A stretch of DNA of 64,000 nucleotides, from positions 62,001-126,000 of the IMG/VR virus record IMGVR_UViG_3300028840_005911. The stretch is one strand, 5' to 3'. Each line of letters opens with the position of its first letter. The stretch's first letter is position 1. The translations under genes were made by a program, and so were the position numbers. The DNA comes from a virus. Below the pieces are notes generated by a model. That model saw nothing but the letters and a program-made list of their open reading frames with translations. It did not search any database and was not told the DNA's origin. Below are positions 37,354-45,318 of this stretch, one piece after another.

Positions 37354-37924
37354 TACTGCCCTCCCTCGCCGCGTGGACGGCGGCCTCGATCTCGGCCCAC
37401 GTGAAATGCTTGCGCACGATCCGCGCGTGCTCGATGTGTGCTGCCTCGGCTGCCCTGACCACCCTGGCAGCCTGGGCTACCTCGGCCTCCCCGGCCGCCA
37501 AGGCTGCCCTGACCGCTGCCTTGGCTGTCTCGGCTGTCCCGACTGCCTTGGCGGCCCAGTACGCTGCCTCGGCCGCCAAGGCTGCCCTGACCGCTGCCCT
37601 GGCTCTCCTGGCTACCTCGGCTCGCTTGTCGTCGCTCGCATCACCGCGCGCCCATGCCTCGATGAACACGAGCGCGTCACGTGACTCACGCGGCATCCAC
37701 TCCCACGCGGTGCGCGCGAGTTCGCACGCCAGTGCCGTGCGCCTGCGCTCGTCTGTGATTACGATGTCCACCAGCCAGGCCGACCACTCACCACGCGGGC
37801 ACGCGCGCCAGAGTTTAGACGGGCTCAGCGTTGGATTCTCGCGGATCCATGTCATGGCAGAGTCTGGGCCGTGATCACATGCCCTGTGCTCGACCAAGAA
37901 TCGTATCAGGTCATCTCGTCTCAT
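37346..37924 (-). CDS. Ala-rich helical protein (192 aa), cassette end AAREGSNV
   Basis: N-terminal 90 residues are ordinary (DDLIRFLVEHRACDHGPDSA). Residues 95-160 are near-repetitive Ala-rich helix (ARRARAAVRAALAAEAAYWA), like a common phage hypothetical family with Ala/Arg heptads. ATG directly follows the previous stop. Confidence 0.65.
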   Translation of the reverse strand: MRRDDLIRFLVEHRACDHGPDSAMTWIRENPTLSPSKLWRACPRGEWSAWLVDIVITDERRRTALACELARTAWEWMPRESRDALVFIEAWARGDASDDKRAEVARRARAAVRAALAAEAAYWAAKAVGTAETAKAAVRAALAAGEAEVAQAARVVRAAEAAHIEHARIVRKHFTWAEIEAAVHAAREGSNV

Positions 37925-38020
37925 CTATCTTCCCGCACATGAACACTGGTCCATCTGTCGAATCCTTTCCGCATCAACCCACATCCTGTAGGATAGCGCC
38001 ATTTCGCTATTCCCCCTCAT
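37925..38020 (-). CDS. 31-residue hypothetical protein
   Basis: SD GAGGAGAAGCG. MRGNSEMALSYRMWVDAERI; stop directly abuts the 37924 ATG. The longer frame to 38158 is a shadow of the 38007 gene. Confidence 0.5.
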   Translation of the reverse strand: MRGNSEMALSYRMWVDAERIRQMDQCSCAGR

Positions 38021-38189
38021 CGCTTCTCCTCTCGATATCGTCGCATTCTGCGCAAAGGTCTCTGCCCTTCTTGAAAAACCATCCTTCCTTGCGCGCTTCC
38101 TTACGAGCTTTTTGGACGGTGCTGACGCTGTACTGAACCCACCGCTCGCATCTGTCACACCATATCGTTATCTGTTTGGAGCAGCTCAT
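38007..38189 (-). CDS. zinc-ribbon protein (60 aa), related to the 3679 gene
   Basis: ITIWCDRCERWVQYS, a basic helix, then DLCAECDD. Same plan and similar wording as the 3679 product. Acidic end. Confidence 0.7.
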   Translation of the reverse strand: MSCSKQITIWCDRCERWVQYSVSTVQKARKEARKEGWFFKKGRDLCAECDDIERRSDEGE

Positions 38190-38245
38190 GGCTTACCCTC
38201 CAGGGCGGCTATCTTACCGAGCAGGCCTGTCTCATGGTAGTTCAT
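38186..38245 (-). CDS. 19-residue peptide frame
   Basis: MNYHETGLLGKIAALEGKP with AGGGGTGAAGC ahead and an ATGA overlap with the 38189 start. May only couple translation of its neighbours. Confidence 0.4.
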   Translation of the reverse strand: MNYHETGLLGKIAALEGKP

Positions 38246-38248
38246 GCT

Positions 38249-38578
38249 TCACCCCTGCATAGCCAAGGACAAGGATTTGATAGCTTCCCCCAAGGCCTTG
38301 CGCTTCTTAGGTCCGTATTCTTCCAAGATCTCCGGCCTCCCATCGGCCAGCGCCCTATCCCAATCATCGATAGCCCCCACTAGACCCAGCAGCTTCTCGT
38401 ACAGATCTGGGGCCGCAGTTATCAGTCTGGCATCCTCCAGACGTTCCACAGATGCAATCACCCTCGGGCGGGAGGACGGGGTATTGCCAGTGGTTAGATA
38501 GGCGTAGTCCCCGCCAAGTACGTAGTACTTACCGTCCCCTTCTTTTATAGTCCAGGGTCCATCCTCGTATCCGCTCAT
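38249..38578 (-). CDS. conserved phage-type hypothetical protein (109 aa)
   Basis: DARLITAAPDLYEKLLGLVG is a phrase common to many phage proteins of unknown function, preceded by a beta-rich part (KYYVLGGDYAYLTTGN). Helical C-terminus. Confidence 0.7.
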   Translation of the reverse strand: MSGYEDGPWTIKEGDGKYYVLGGDYAYLTTGNTPSSRPRVIASVERLEDARLITAAPDLYEKLLGLVGAIDDWDRALADGRPEILEEYGPKKRKALGEAIKSLSLAMQG

Positions 38579-39006
38579 AACGAGGTACCATCGGTTCTAA
38601 CGGTCTCGATGTAGGGACTCGGCGGTCTACAGAATCCGCACCTGTCTGACCATGGCGCATTACCGCATTTGCAGACAGGGCACATCCACCCTTGAGCCGG
38701 CTTCTCCCCGTAGAGTTTCTCCCCCAGACTGTCGAGTTTCTTAACCAGAGGGTTTTCAGGGCAATTCCAGTCATGGCTTTCGTCGGTATTACTGCACCTG
38801 CATGTACTCATCCTGGTCTCCAATTCCTCGATCTTCTTGTCTCTGCTCGAGAGGGCTCTCTCGCGGTCGTAGACGCTGTTATCGCGCATCTCCTCAAACT
38901 CCTCGACTCTCTTTCTTAGAGCCCTGTTCTCGTCCTCGAGCTTGTATATCTTCTTACGCTGTGCTGCCAGCTCGTCCTGAGCAAGTCTAAGGTCTTGAGT
39001 TACCAT
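38575..39006 (-). CDS. coiled-coil zinc-finger protein (143 aa)
   Basis: Residues 5-65 are a coiled coil (KKIYKLEDENRALRKRVEEF). The C-terminus has CPVCKCG ... CGFC, a RanBP2-type-like zinc ribbon (WMCPVCKCGNAPWSDRCGFC). Start at 39006 has AGGAAG. Confidence 0.65.
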   Translation of the reverse strand: MVTQDLRLAQDELAAQRKKIYKLEDENRALRKRVEEFEEMRDNSVYDRERALSSRDKKIEELETRMSTCRCSNTDESHDWNCPENPLVKKLDSLGEKLYGEKPAQGWMCPVCKCGNAPWSDRCGFCRPPSPYIETVRTDGTSL

Positions 39007-39206
39007 CGCACAGGCTTCCTGCACGCACGGATGGCATCCTCAACCTCGTATAGGTATAGGACCATCTCTTTATCCTCAAACTCGATGCGTATCAGCGTAT
39101 TCGGGGCTTCAGGGTCTCTTTTGAACACCATACGTGGTCCTGTCACATCGTCAACTTCCTCCCCATTAATGGACAGGATGCTGACCCCGGATTTCACTTC
39201 TATCAT
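39000..39206 (-). CDS. small beta-rich protein (68 aa)
   Basis: MIEVKSGVSILSINGEEVDD after GGAGGGAAAGAGGAT; the reading SILSINGEEVDDVTG resembles a PDZ-like strand pair but is too short to claim. The longer frame is rejected. Confidence 0.6.
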   Translation of the reverse strand: MIEVKSGVSILSINGEEVDDVTGPRMVFKRDPEAPNTLIRIEFEDKEMVLYLYEVEDAIRACRKPVRW

Positions 39207-39357
39207 ATCCTCTTTCCCTCCATATCTCTTTGATGAGGTCCTCAAGGGGCGTTGTTTCATCGAGAACGTAAGCTTCTCCTTCACACCAGTCGCAGGTCAG
39301 GGCCTCCTTATCGCCCTCCCACTCATGGTGGCACTCTTTGCAGTGGTATAGCGGCAT
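39166..39357 (-). CDS. zinc-ribbon protein (63 aa)
   Basis: MPLYHCKECHHEWEG and LTCDWCEGEA: two CxxC pairs, FmdB/rubredoxin-like spacing. Helical, charged end overlapping the next gene by 41 bases. Confidence 0.7.
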   Translation of the reverse strand: MPLYHCKECHHEWEGDKEALTCDWCEGEAYVLDETTPLEDLIKEIWRERGYDRSEIRGQHPVH

Positions 39358-39369
39358 GTTTGCCCCCTC

Positions 39370-39897
39370 CTAAAAGCGCTTGTCGCCCGGCATGGGCTGA
39401 CCCTTTCTCTTCTCCTTCAGAATCTTCAAAATCTCCGAATCCTCCTCTTCCTTGATTTCTTTGACCCTCAAGTCATGGATGTCATCGTAGACGTCTGGGC
39501 TATGGTGAGGCCCTTCAGTATCCTTATGACGGATTTTCAGCGCAGATTCACCGTAGGGCCCTCCCTTCTTGTGCGGATGGACATAGCCCAGGTCCTTCTT
39601 CTTGCCGCTCCCGTCTACAAGGAACCCGGCACGGGGATCTACCTTCTCAAGGGTCTTGCCCTCGTCGTTCATGAGGTAACCCATCGTATTGAACTGTGCG
39701 ACGACCAGGTCCTTGCCGGAAGGGGTGTACCTGATAGCACTGACCTGAGCGAATTTCTGCTCCCTGTCAAGATCATTGATGTCAAGATTGAGATGTGGAG
39801 GGTCCTCCACCAGATCCTTGTCCGTCAGCACCGTGACCTTGGAAAGGTTGTCGAGGTAATGCCACGAGCCATTGGGGTTCTGCACCTTCAGAATCAT
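39370..39897 (-). CDS. hypothetical protein (175 aa), first gene of the minus operon
   Basis: MILKVQNPNGSWHYLDNLSK, beta-rich start, then charged region and a Lys-rich tail (LKILKEKRKGQPMPG). SD AGGAGGCAGAC. Unknown. Confidence 0.65.
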   Translation of the reverse strand: MILKVQNPNGSWHYLDNLSKVTVLTDKDLVEDPPHLNLDINDLDREQKFAQVSAIRYTPSGKDLVVAQFNTMGYLMNDEGKTLEKVDPRAGFLVDGSGKKKDLGYVHPHKKGGPYGESALKIRHKDTEGPHHSPDVYDDIHDLRVKEIKEEEDSEILKILKEKRKGQPMPGDKRF

Positions 39898-39945
39898 GTC
39901 TGCCTCCTGTGTCTAGTTGTCTATCTACCTAACTGCCTGGCAGAG

Positions 39946-39974
39946 ATGGTACCATCGACGCTGGCCATTTTCAA
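39946..39974 (-). promoter_or_regulatory. possible host-type promoter of the minus operon
   Basis: Minus strand TTGAAA, 17 bases, TACCAT, about 50 bases before the 39897 start. The phage block is absent on this strand. Confidence 0.45.
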
Positions 39975-39980
39975 AAGATT

Positions 39981-40002
39981 TACGATATAAGAATTGTGTA
40001 GG
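39981..40002 (+). promoter_or_regulatory. phage promoter of the 40030 operon
   Basis: TACGATATAAGAATTGTGTAGG, divergent from the minus operon. Confidence 0.7.
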
Positions 40003-40029
40003 AAAGTCTTACTCAAGGAGGGATCTATC

Positions 40030-40308
40030 ATGGGTATGTACGATACGGTTTACTACCACTGCGGGGCCTGTCACAGCAGCATAGAGGTACAGTCGAAGGC
40101 AGGGGAGTGCGGACTCAGGAAGTACAAGAGCAACGACGTGCCCGTGGAAATCGCGGCATCCATCAACGGGAAAGCGGTGGAGTGCGAGGAGTGCGGCGCG
40201 GAGTGGGAAGTGAGGGCCCTCGTATCCACAATGGTGCCAACGATGTTGGTACCCCACGAGCCCGATCTCTACAACGAGTACGACTACGAGATCGAGGAGG
40301 ACTTCTAA
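40030..40308 (+). CDS. zinc-binding protein (92 aa)
   Basis: SD AAGGAGGGATCTATC. MGMYDTVYYHCGACHSSIEV and VECEECGAEWEV give two Cys pairs; this MYDxV start plus ribbon is common in phage hypothetical proteins. Acidic end. Confidence 0.7.
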   Translation: MGMYDTVYYHCGACHSSIEVQSKAGECGLRKYKSNDVPVEIAASINGKAVECEECGAEWEVRALVSTMVPTMLVPHEPDLYNEYDYEIEEDF

Positions 40309-40481
40309 TGAACCAGTACAACCCACCAAGCACAAAGTGCCCGTACTGTGGGCGCACCGACTGCGGCGTAAGCTCACCGCCATATAGCCACGACCCCTAC
40401 TGGACCTTCTACTGTACCTGCAACGGCAGCCGTAAGGAGTTCAAGACGGACTCAAGCGGTAACGTGGTATGGGACCACTGA
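40308..40481 (+). CDS. zinc-ribbon protein (57 aa)
   Basis: STKCPYCGRTDCGVS then FYCTCNGSRKEF; ATG overlaps the previous TAA. Reading resembles small anti-restriction or MafB-like ribbons only in general form. Confidence 0.65.
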   Translation: MNQYNPPSTKCPYCGRTDCGVSSPPYSHDPYWTFYCTCNGSRKEFKTDSSGNVVWDH

Positions 40482-40482
40482 G

Positions 40483-40671
40483 GTGTCGGAACACGGATGG
40501 TACTGCCCTGATTGCGGAGCGTGGTGCCACTGGATGGAACCTAGATGCTGGGGGTGCGGGTTCGTGAACGACTACACCCCGCAACCACTGCCCAGGAGAT
40601 ATTACGATGATGAACGACCAAGACGAGATTCTTCTCGAGAAGATCGACAAGCTGGAAAAAGAGAACGCTGA
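40483..40671 (+). CDS. zinc-ribbon protein (62 aa), GTG start
   Basis: WYCPDCGAWCHWMEPRCWGCGF is a good RanBP2/zinc-ribbon pattern. No SD, GTG two bases after the previous stop, so reinitiation is likely. Arg/Asp-rich tail overlaps the next gene. Confidence 0.55.
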   Translation: MSEHGWYCPDCGAWCHWMEPRCWGCGFVNDYTPQPLPRRYYDDERPRRDSSREDRQAGKRER

Positions 40672-41086
40672 GCTGAAGAGGAAGCTCAAAAAGAAGACGC
40701 GGCCCCTGCTCAACTTCAAGGCCTTCGGCAAGTCCGTGAGTGACAGTGAGTGGTGGCTTTTTCCAGGTCTCCCACTCGCGATGATAGTGGTAGCTGCACT
40801 GGTGGTCATCGCTTCAGACGTGCAGAACGCGAAAAGTGTGTCCGCAACCTGCGGGTCAGCTGGTGACTTCTACGTAGTAGGGTGTCGTTACCACGAGGGG
40901 GAATTCAGGGTAATGAGGAAAGTGGCCGGGGGAGACGACGCGAAATACACCAAGTGCGTGAGTTACGTAGAGGCACACGCACTGTTGAAAGGGATTGACC
41001 AGATTCACGAGGAGGAACGCCGTGAAGGAAGCGAGAGAGCTCGACAAGATGCTCGAGGTCAAGGAGAAGTCGCAGACAATAGGTGA
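40607..41086 (+). CDS. coiled-coil membrane protein (159 aa)
   Basis: Coiled coil residues 5-32 (LLEKIDKLEKENAELKRKLK), one membrane helix about 58-80 (FPGLPLAMIVVAALVVIASD), then an exported-looking part with two Cys (TCGSAGDFYVVGCRYH). Same layout as the minus gene at 51586. Role unknown; could be envelope-located. Confidence 0.65.
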   Translation: MMNDQDEILLEKIDKLEKENAELKRKLKKKTRPLLNFKAFGKSVSDSEWWLFPGLPLAMIVVAALVVIASDVQNAKSVSATCGSAGDFYVVGCRYHEGEFRVMRKVAGGDDAKYTKCVSYVEAHALLKGIDQIHEEERREGSERARQDARGQGEVADNR

Positions 41087-41186
41087 GTTCCTCGAGTGGC
41101 TCAGGGACACAAGGGGTCTGGCCCCGAAGATGAAGAGAAACTGCCCCGAGTGCTGGAAAGAGTACTACCTGGGATTGGGAGAGTGA
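41022..41186 (+). CDS. hypothetical protein (54 aa), GTG start
   Basis: GTG follows GAGGAGGAACGCC inside the 40607 gene. KEARELDKMLEVKEKSQTIG, and CPEC near the end. Helical. Confidence 0.6.
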   Translation: MKEARELDKMLEVKEKSQTIGEFLEWLRDTRGLAPKMKRNCPECWKEYYLGLGE

Positions 41187-41187
41187 C

Positions 41188-41538
41188 ATGGTAGATCAAG
41201 AATGGGAGCCGCCTTCAACCAAAGAGCAGATCGAGAAGGTGCTGAAGGATTACGACATCGAGTTCCTGGACAGTCTCACAGAGTTCAGCGATAGGCTCTA
41301 CGATGAGGTCTGTGGACTGGAGTCATTCGACCTGAGTGAGCTGGCAAACATCATTACCGACTACAAGCTGACCAGGAAGCAGGTCTACGACAAGACGGAT
41401 GTTGCCGTCAACGAGATCCCGCAGCTACCTCAGGTTCAGTACGACACAGCTTCTCAGCTCCGCCAGGCGGCCGATGCCGCCAACAAGCTGGGACTCTACG
41501 ACGCGGCAGACGTCATAAAGGACTGCATAAAGAGATGA
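41188..41538 (+). CDS. acidic helical protein (116 aa)
   Basis: MVDQEWEPPSTKEQIEKVLK; SD GGGAGAGTGAC. All-helical, ends in AADAANKLGLYDAADVIKDC. Unknown. Confidence 0.65.
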   Translation: MVDQEWEPPSTKEQIEKVLKDYDIEFLDSLTEFSDRLYDEVCGLESFDLSELANIITDYKLTRKQVYDKTDVAVNEIPQLPQVQYDTASQLRQAADAANKLGLYDAADVIKDCIKR

Positions 41539-41598
41539 GCTCATCCAAAGTACTGCGCCTAGACTACCCGGGGGTATCCTCCGATTGACATCTCGCTG

Positions 41599-41778
41599 AT
41601 GATGTCCCACAAAGGGTACGTCGTACTTGGTATCGAGCGTGGCAAGAATGGATACGCCTTTGAAATCACCCCGGCCGGCAGGAAGGCCTATCTCCAGGAG
41701 TTCGAGCCCTATAACGAGGACGAGCCGATCGTGGTAGCAAGGATGCCAGAAAAGGAAGGTACCGAGAATGGTGTGTAA
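41599..41778 (+). CDS. hypothetical protein (59 aa)
   Basis: MMSHKGYVVLGIERGKNGYA then AYLQEFEPYNEDEPIVVARM; coherent alpha/beta composition, codon use like neighbours, and overlap with the 41768 start. No clear SD. 60 bases upstream are gene-free. Confidence 0.55.
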   Translation: MMSHKGYVVLGIERGKNGYAFEITPAGRKAYLQEFEPYNEDEPIVVARMPEKEGTENGV

Positions 41779-42220
41779 AGACCCGAACCACATGGAAGAG
41801 CCCGTCCTCTGTACTGGATGCGGTGAATGGGCGGAACTCACAGAGTGCCGTAGATGCGATTATTGCGAACAGATGTACTGCAAAGAATGCTTCGTCATCG
41901 AGCCTTGTCTCTGTAAGGAGTGCGAGGAAATAAGAATAGAGGAAGGTGAGGAGATGGAAGACGACATCGCGATCATCTGCCCACACTGTAAACACAACCA
42001 CCATGTTACAGCCGTCGACCTTCCCTTGTACGTGGATGAATATGCACAATTCGATTGCGAGGGGTGCAAGAGGGTCTTCGAAGTCGCCGCTGAGCTCAGC
42101 GTCATATGGTACACAAGACCGATGCAGGAGAAAACCATGGGCGAGCTCAAGAAGGTCGAGCAGCAGATCGAGGAATCCAAGAAGCTGCGTGGCAGGCTCA
42201 AAGAGAAGTACGGACTGTAG
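41768..42220 (+). CDS. multi-zinc protein with C-terminal coiled coil (150 aa)
   Basis: Three Cys pairs in the first 55 residues (CTGCG, CRRCDYCEQMYCKECF, CLCKEC) recall B-box/treble-clef arrays; a second ribbon CPHC ... CEGC lies at 70-105; the end is coiled coil (LKKVEQQIEESKKLRGRLKE). Possibly nucleic-acid or protein binding. Confidence 0.65.
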   Translation: MVCKDPNHMEEPVLCTGCGEWAELTECRRCDYCEQMYCKECFVIEPCLCKECEEIRIEEGEEMEDDIAIICPHCKHNHHVTAVDLPLYVDEYAQFDCEGCKRVFEVAAELSVIWYTRPMQEKTMGELKKVEQQIEESKKLRGRLKEKYGL

Positions 42221-42221
42221 C

Positions 42222-42416
42222 ATGGCTGAAAAATGTCCACACTGTAACGGTACCGGGTACACAGACGGTGTGAAGAGGTACAGTAGCATCTGGGAGTTCT
42301 ACGCTGAGATGCGGCCCAACTACCTGAAGAAGCTCATAGAAGATGGGCAGAAGAAGTTTCTTCAGGTGATTGGGATCAAGCCGGTTAAAGAGCCCAGGAA
42401 AGGAGAACGGCAGTGA
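42222..42416 (+). CDS. small Cys-pair protein (64 aa)
   Basis: Start MAEKCPHCNGTGYTDGVKRY one base after the previous stop. CPHCNGTG is a DnaJ-type half ribbon; the rest is helical and basic. Confidence 0.65.
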   Translation: MAEKCPHCNGTGYTDGVKRYSSIWEFYAEMRPNYLKKLIEDGQKKFLQVIGIKPVKEPRKGERQ

Positions 42417-42730
42417 GCATTGAATGTACGTGCATAAACGTCTACCCTGACCTCGAGTCTCCTGGGTTTCAGACCATCACCGAACGAACGGCGCGCAAAG
42501 AGCACGTATGCTGTGAGTGTGAAGGAGATATCAAGCCGGGAGACAAGTACGAGGAAGTCAGGGGAAAGTGGGATGGGGAGATCCGCGTCTTCAAGACCTG
42601 CATGCCTTGCGTCATCATGTGTGATGACATCTTCTGCGGCTCCCGCCCGCTGGGTGACGCCCACGAGTACATATGGGAAGCGATCGGTGTGGACATCATC
42701 ACCGGGGAAGTGCAGGATGACGACGAATAG
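42413..42730 (+). CDS. zinc-binding protein (105 aa), GTG start
   Basis: SD AGGAGAACGGCA. ARKEHVCCECEGDIKPGDKY then VFKTCMPC matches a motif of phage proteins (HVCxECxxxIxxGExY) that bind zinc. Acidic end. Confidence 0.7.
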   Translation: MSIECTCINVYPDLESPGFQTITERTARKEHVCCECEGDIKPGDKYEEVRGKWDGEIRVFKTCMPCVIMCDDIFCGSRPLGDAHEYIWEAIGVDIITGEVQDDDE

Positions 42731-42759
42731 TTGAACACCCGACCGGGGTTCGCTACAAT
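42731..42759 (+). promoter_or_regulatory. host sigma70-type promoter of tRNA-Asn
   Basis: TTGAAC, 17 bases, TACAAT, with the expected start about 7 bases later at the first tRNA base. Confidence 0.65.
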
Positions 42760-42765
42760 CGACGC

Positions 42766-42841
42766 GGATCGGTAGTTCAGCTGGTAGAACGCTGGTCTGT
42801 TAAACCAGAAGTCCGAGGTTCAAGTCCTCGCCGATCCGCCA
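42766..42841 (+). tRNA. tRNA-Asn (GTT)
   Basis: Complete cloverleaf: acceptor GGATCGG/CCGATCC, D arm GTTC-AGCTGGTA-GAAC, anticodon arm CTGGT-CTGTTAA-ACCAG, variable AAGTC, T arm CGAGG-TTCAAGT-CCTCG, discriminator G and encoded CCA. All standard, unlike the other two tRNA loci. Confidence 0.95.
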
Positions 42842-42887
42842 ATCACTGCTACGCAACAATTCAATCTATAACGTTTGGAGAATACAA

Positions 42888-44888
42888 ATGTTCAAGGATT
42901 TCCAAAAGGCACTCAAGGAGCACTTCCAGGAGATGGACCAGAGGTCACTCTTCCGGGTAGACATCGAGCCGGACAAGCTATGGGAGAAGTACCTGGCCAG
43001 CTTCCCGCCCGGCACCAACGAGGTGTTTCGAGAAAGGACCGAGCACGACTGCTCATGCTGTCGTGCGTTCATCAAGAAGGTAGGCGGGCTGGTCTCCATA
43101 GAGGACAACCAGCTGGTCTCCATTTGGGATGTGGAGGTCGAGGGGTTCTACCAAGAGGTAGCCGACAAGATGGGCAGGATGGTGAGGCGGGCAAAGGTGA
43201 ACGACCTGTTCCTCCACTACGAGAAGGGCGTCGGCACCCTCTCGAATAGGGAGCTGATCGGTGACGAGGTTCACACCTGGAGCCATTTCCACCTGGACCT
43301 GCCGCCCCGGTGCGTGGTCACCAATCAGATTGATCTCAATGCGAAGGTCGGCGAGTACAGGGAGTCCAGGAACGTGTTCAAGAGGGGGCTGGAGGAGCTC
43401 ACGTCCGAGGCTCTGAACATCGTCCTCGACCTTATCGACCAGGACTCTCTGTACCGTGGAGCGGAGTTCAAAACGTCGATCAGCAAGTTCCTGCAGGTCA
43501 AGACTGCTTACGAGAAGCTGCCAAAGAAGAAAAGGGACAACTTCTGCTGGGCCAACGCAGCGCTCCCCTGCTCTCGTCTGAGGAACACGGCCATCGGCCA
43601 GCTGCTCATCAACCTGTCCGATGACATGGACCTGGACACCGCAGTCAAGAAGTACGAGTCCATCGTGGCTCCGGCCAACTACAAGCGTCCCAAGGCCTTG
43701 ATAACGCCCCGCATGATCAAGGACGCCAAGAAGAAGATCGAGGAGCTCGGCATCGAAGAGGCCTTGTACCGTAGGCATGCAACCCTGGATGACGTGAACA
43801 TCAACGACATCCTCTACACGGACAAGTCACTGAAGAAAGAAAAGGACCTGTTCGAGCAGCTGATCGATGACACCCCGGTCAACCTGAAGAAGCTGAGCAA
43901 GGTGGAGGAGATCAGCATCGACGACTTCATCGAGAAGGTCGTCCCGAAGGCGGAGAAGATAGAGCTGCTCGTGGAGAACAGGCACAACAATAACTTCATG
44001 AGCATCTTGGCACCCAAGAACGGGTCTGATGCGAAGATCTTCAAGTGGGACAACCTGTTCAGCTGGTCGTACAACAACAATACCGCCGACTCGATGAAGG
44101 AGCGGGTCAAGAGCATGGGCGGCAACGTTGAGGGCATCCTCCGGTTCAGCCTCCAGTGGAACGAGGACGGTCAGGACCAGAACGACCTGGACGCCCATTG
44201 CAGGGAGCCGGATAGGAACCTGATCTTCTACCAGAACAAAGGGCGAGTCCACAGGTCATCGGGGATGCTGGACGTGGACATCATCACCCCCGGCAAGGAC
44301 GTCGCGGTGGAGAACATCGCTTACACACATCCTGGGAGGATGAAGACCGGTGTGTACACGTTCTTGGTCCACTGCTACAGCTACCATGGAGGCACAGGAG
44401 GCTTCCGGGCAGAGGTAGAGTTCGACGGGGTGATCCACTCGTTCAACTACCCGAAGCCCCTGCGGCAAGACGAGAAGGTCACGGTTGCCCAAGTCAAGAT
44501 GAGCAAGCACGGATTCGAAATGGTCAAGTCCCTGGACTCAATCCAGGAGAACAAGGAGGTATGGGGAGTCACCACGAATCGTTTCCACGAGGTCTCGATG
44601 ATCATGAACTCGCCGAACTTCTGGGACGGGAGCTCCATCGGAAACAAGCACTTCTTCTTCATCCTGAACAAGTGCAGGACTGAGGACAAGATGCGTGGGT
44701 TCTACAACGAGTTCTTGCTCGATGAGCACCTCAAGCATAGGAAGGTTTTCGAAGTGCTTGGCAACGCCCTCAAGGTGGAGCCGAGCGAGCAGCAGCTGAG
44801 TGGTCTGGGGTTCTCCATCACTCAGCGGAATTCAGTCATCTGTCGGGTCTCGGGAAGTTTCTCGAGGACCGTGAAAATCAACTTCTAG
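42888..44888 (+). CDS. large protein with YfaP/DUF2135-like segment (666 aa)
   Basis: Residues 1-400 are helical with early Cys (HDCSCCRAFIKKVG) and no known motif. Residues about 420-530 (LQWNEDGQDQNDLDAHCREP, SGMLDVDIITPG, then GVYTFLVHCYSYHGGTGGFR) follow the calcium-blade-like DUF2135 pattern DLDxHxxxP...LDxD...G.Y. The C-terminal 130 residues are a separate alpha/beta part. SD GGAGAATACAA. Even GC-rich codons. Partner of the 44904 gene. Bacterial homologues of this layout are of unknown function. Confidence 0.65.
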   Translation: MFKDFQKALKEHFQEMDQRSLFRVDIEPDKLWEKYLASFPPGTNEVFRERTEHDCSCCRAFIKKVGGLVSIEDNQLVSIWDVEVEGFYQEVADKMGRMVRRAKVNDLFLHYEKGVGTLSNRELIGDEVHTWSHFHLDLPPRCVVTNQIDLNAKVGEYRESRNVFKRGLEELTSEALNIVLDLIDQDSLYRGAEFKTSISKFLQVKTAYEKLPKKKRDNFCWANAALPCSRLRNTAIGQLLINLSDDMDLDTAVKKYESIVAPANYKRPKALITPRMIKDAKKKIEELGIEEALYRRHATLDDVNINDILYTDKSLKKEKDLFEQLIDDTPVNLKKLSKVEEISIDDFIEKVVPKAEKIELLVENRHNNNFMSILAPKNGSDAKIFKWDNLFSWSYNNNTADSMKERVKSMGGNVEGILRFSLQWNEDGQDQNDLDAHCREPDRNLIFYQNKGRVHRSSGMLDVDIITPGKDVAVENIAYTHPGRMKTGVYTFLVHCYSYHGGTGGFRAEVEFDGVIHSFNYPKPLRQDEKVTVAQVKMSKHGFEMVKSLDSIQENKEVWGVTTNRFHEVSMIMNSPNFWDGSSIGNKHFFFILNKCRTEDKMRGFYNEFLLDEHLKHRKVFEVLGNALKVEPSEQQLSGLGFSITQRNSVICRVSGSFSRTVKINF

Positions 44889-44903
44889 TTGAAGGAGGGT
44901 AAG

Positions 44904-45278
44904 ATGTTCGAGAAAGCAAGTCGGAAGAAGCTGCGGTTCAAGCACACCAAGGGTATGATCAGTGTCGAGGAGCTGTGGGACCTGCCCCTGAAGCCGGACC
45001 TGGACAACCTGGCGAAGGCCAGCTACCAGAAGCTGCAGAGCTCGGTCAAGAGCTTCGTGGACAAGAGGAAGCCCCGAGAGAACGCCGATGAGCAGCTCAG
45101 GCTGGACCTGCTGAAGCACGTGATCGGGGTCAAGATCGATGAGATCGAGAACGCAGAGAAGCTCGCAGCCAAGAAGGCACAGAAGGAGCGCATCCTGGAC
45201 ATCATCGAGGAGAAGGAGGACGAGAAGCTGGCGTCCAAGAGCGTCAGCGAGCTCAAGAAGATGATCAAGAAGCTGTAG
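44904..45278 (+). CDS. basic helical protein (124 aa)
   Basis: SD GAAGGAGGGTAAG. MFEKASRKKLRFKHTKGMIS then long Lys/Glu helices ending DEKLASKSVSELKKMIKKL. The opening (hydrophilic start plus GMISVEELWDLPL) recalls phage accessory proteins made together with the 666-residue type. Unknown. Confidence 0.65.
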   Translation: MFEKASRKKLRFKHTKGMISVEELWDLPLKPDLDNLAKASYQKLQSSVKSFVDKRKPRENADEQLRLDLLKHVIGVKIDEIENAEKLAAKKAQKERILDIIEEKEDEKLASKSVSELKKMIKKL

Positions 45279-45283
45279 CTACG

Positions 45284-45314
45284 TAAAAGAAAGGGGTTGA
45301 GCCCCTTTCTTTTA
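45284..45314. terminator. bidirectional terminator
   Basis: AAAAGAAAGGGG-TTGA-GCCCCTTTCTTTTA between the converging 45278 and 45319 genes. Confidence 0.8.
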
Positions 45315-45318
45315 GCCC

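Larger units (their letters stand above)
36368..37374 (-). repeat. six copies of a gene-end/SD repeat
   Basis: CGCGCGGCGAGGGAGG (minus strand) or close variants at 36368-36382, 36556-36571, 36782-36797, 36982-36995, 37161-37176 and 37360-37374. Each codes the (R)AARE(E/G) end of one gene and is the SD of the next. The genes between are unrelated. Confidence 0.75.
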
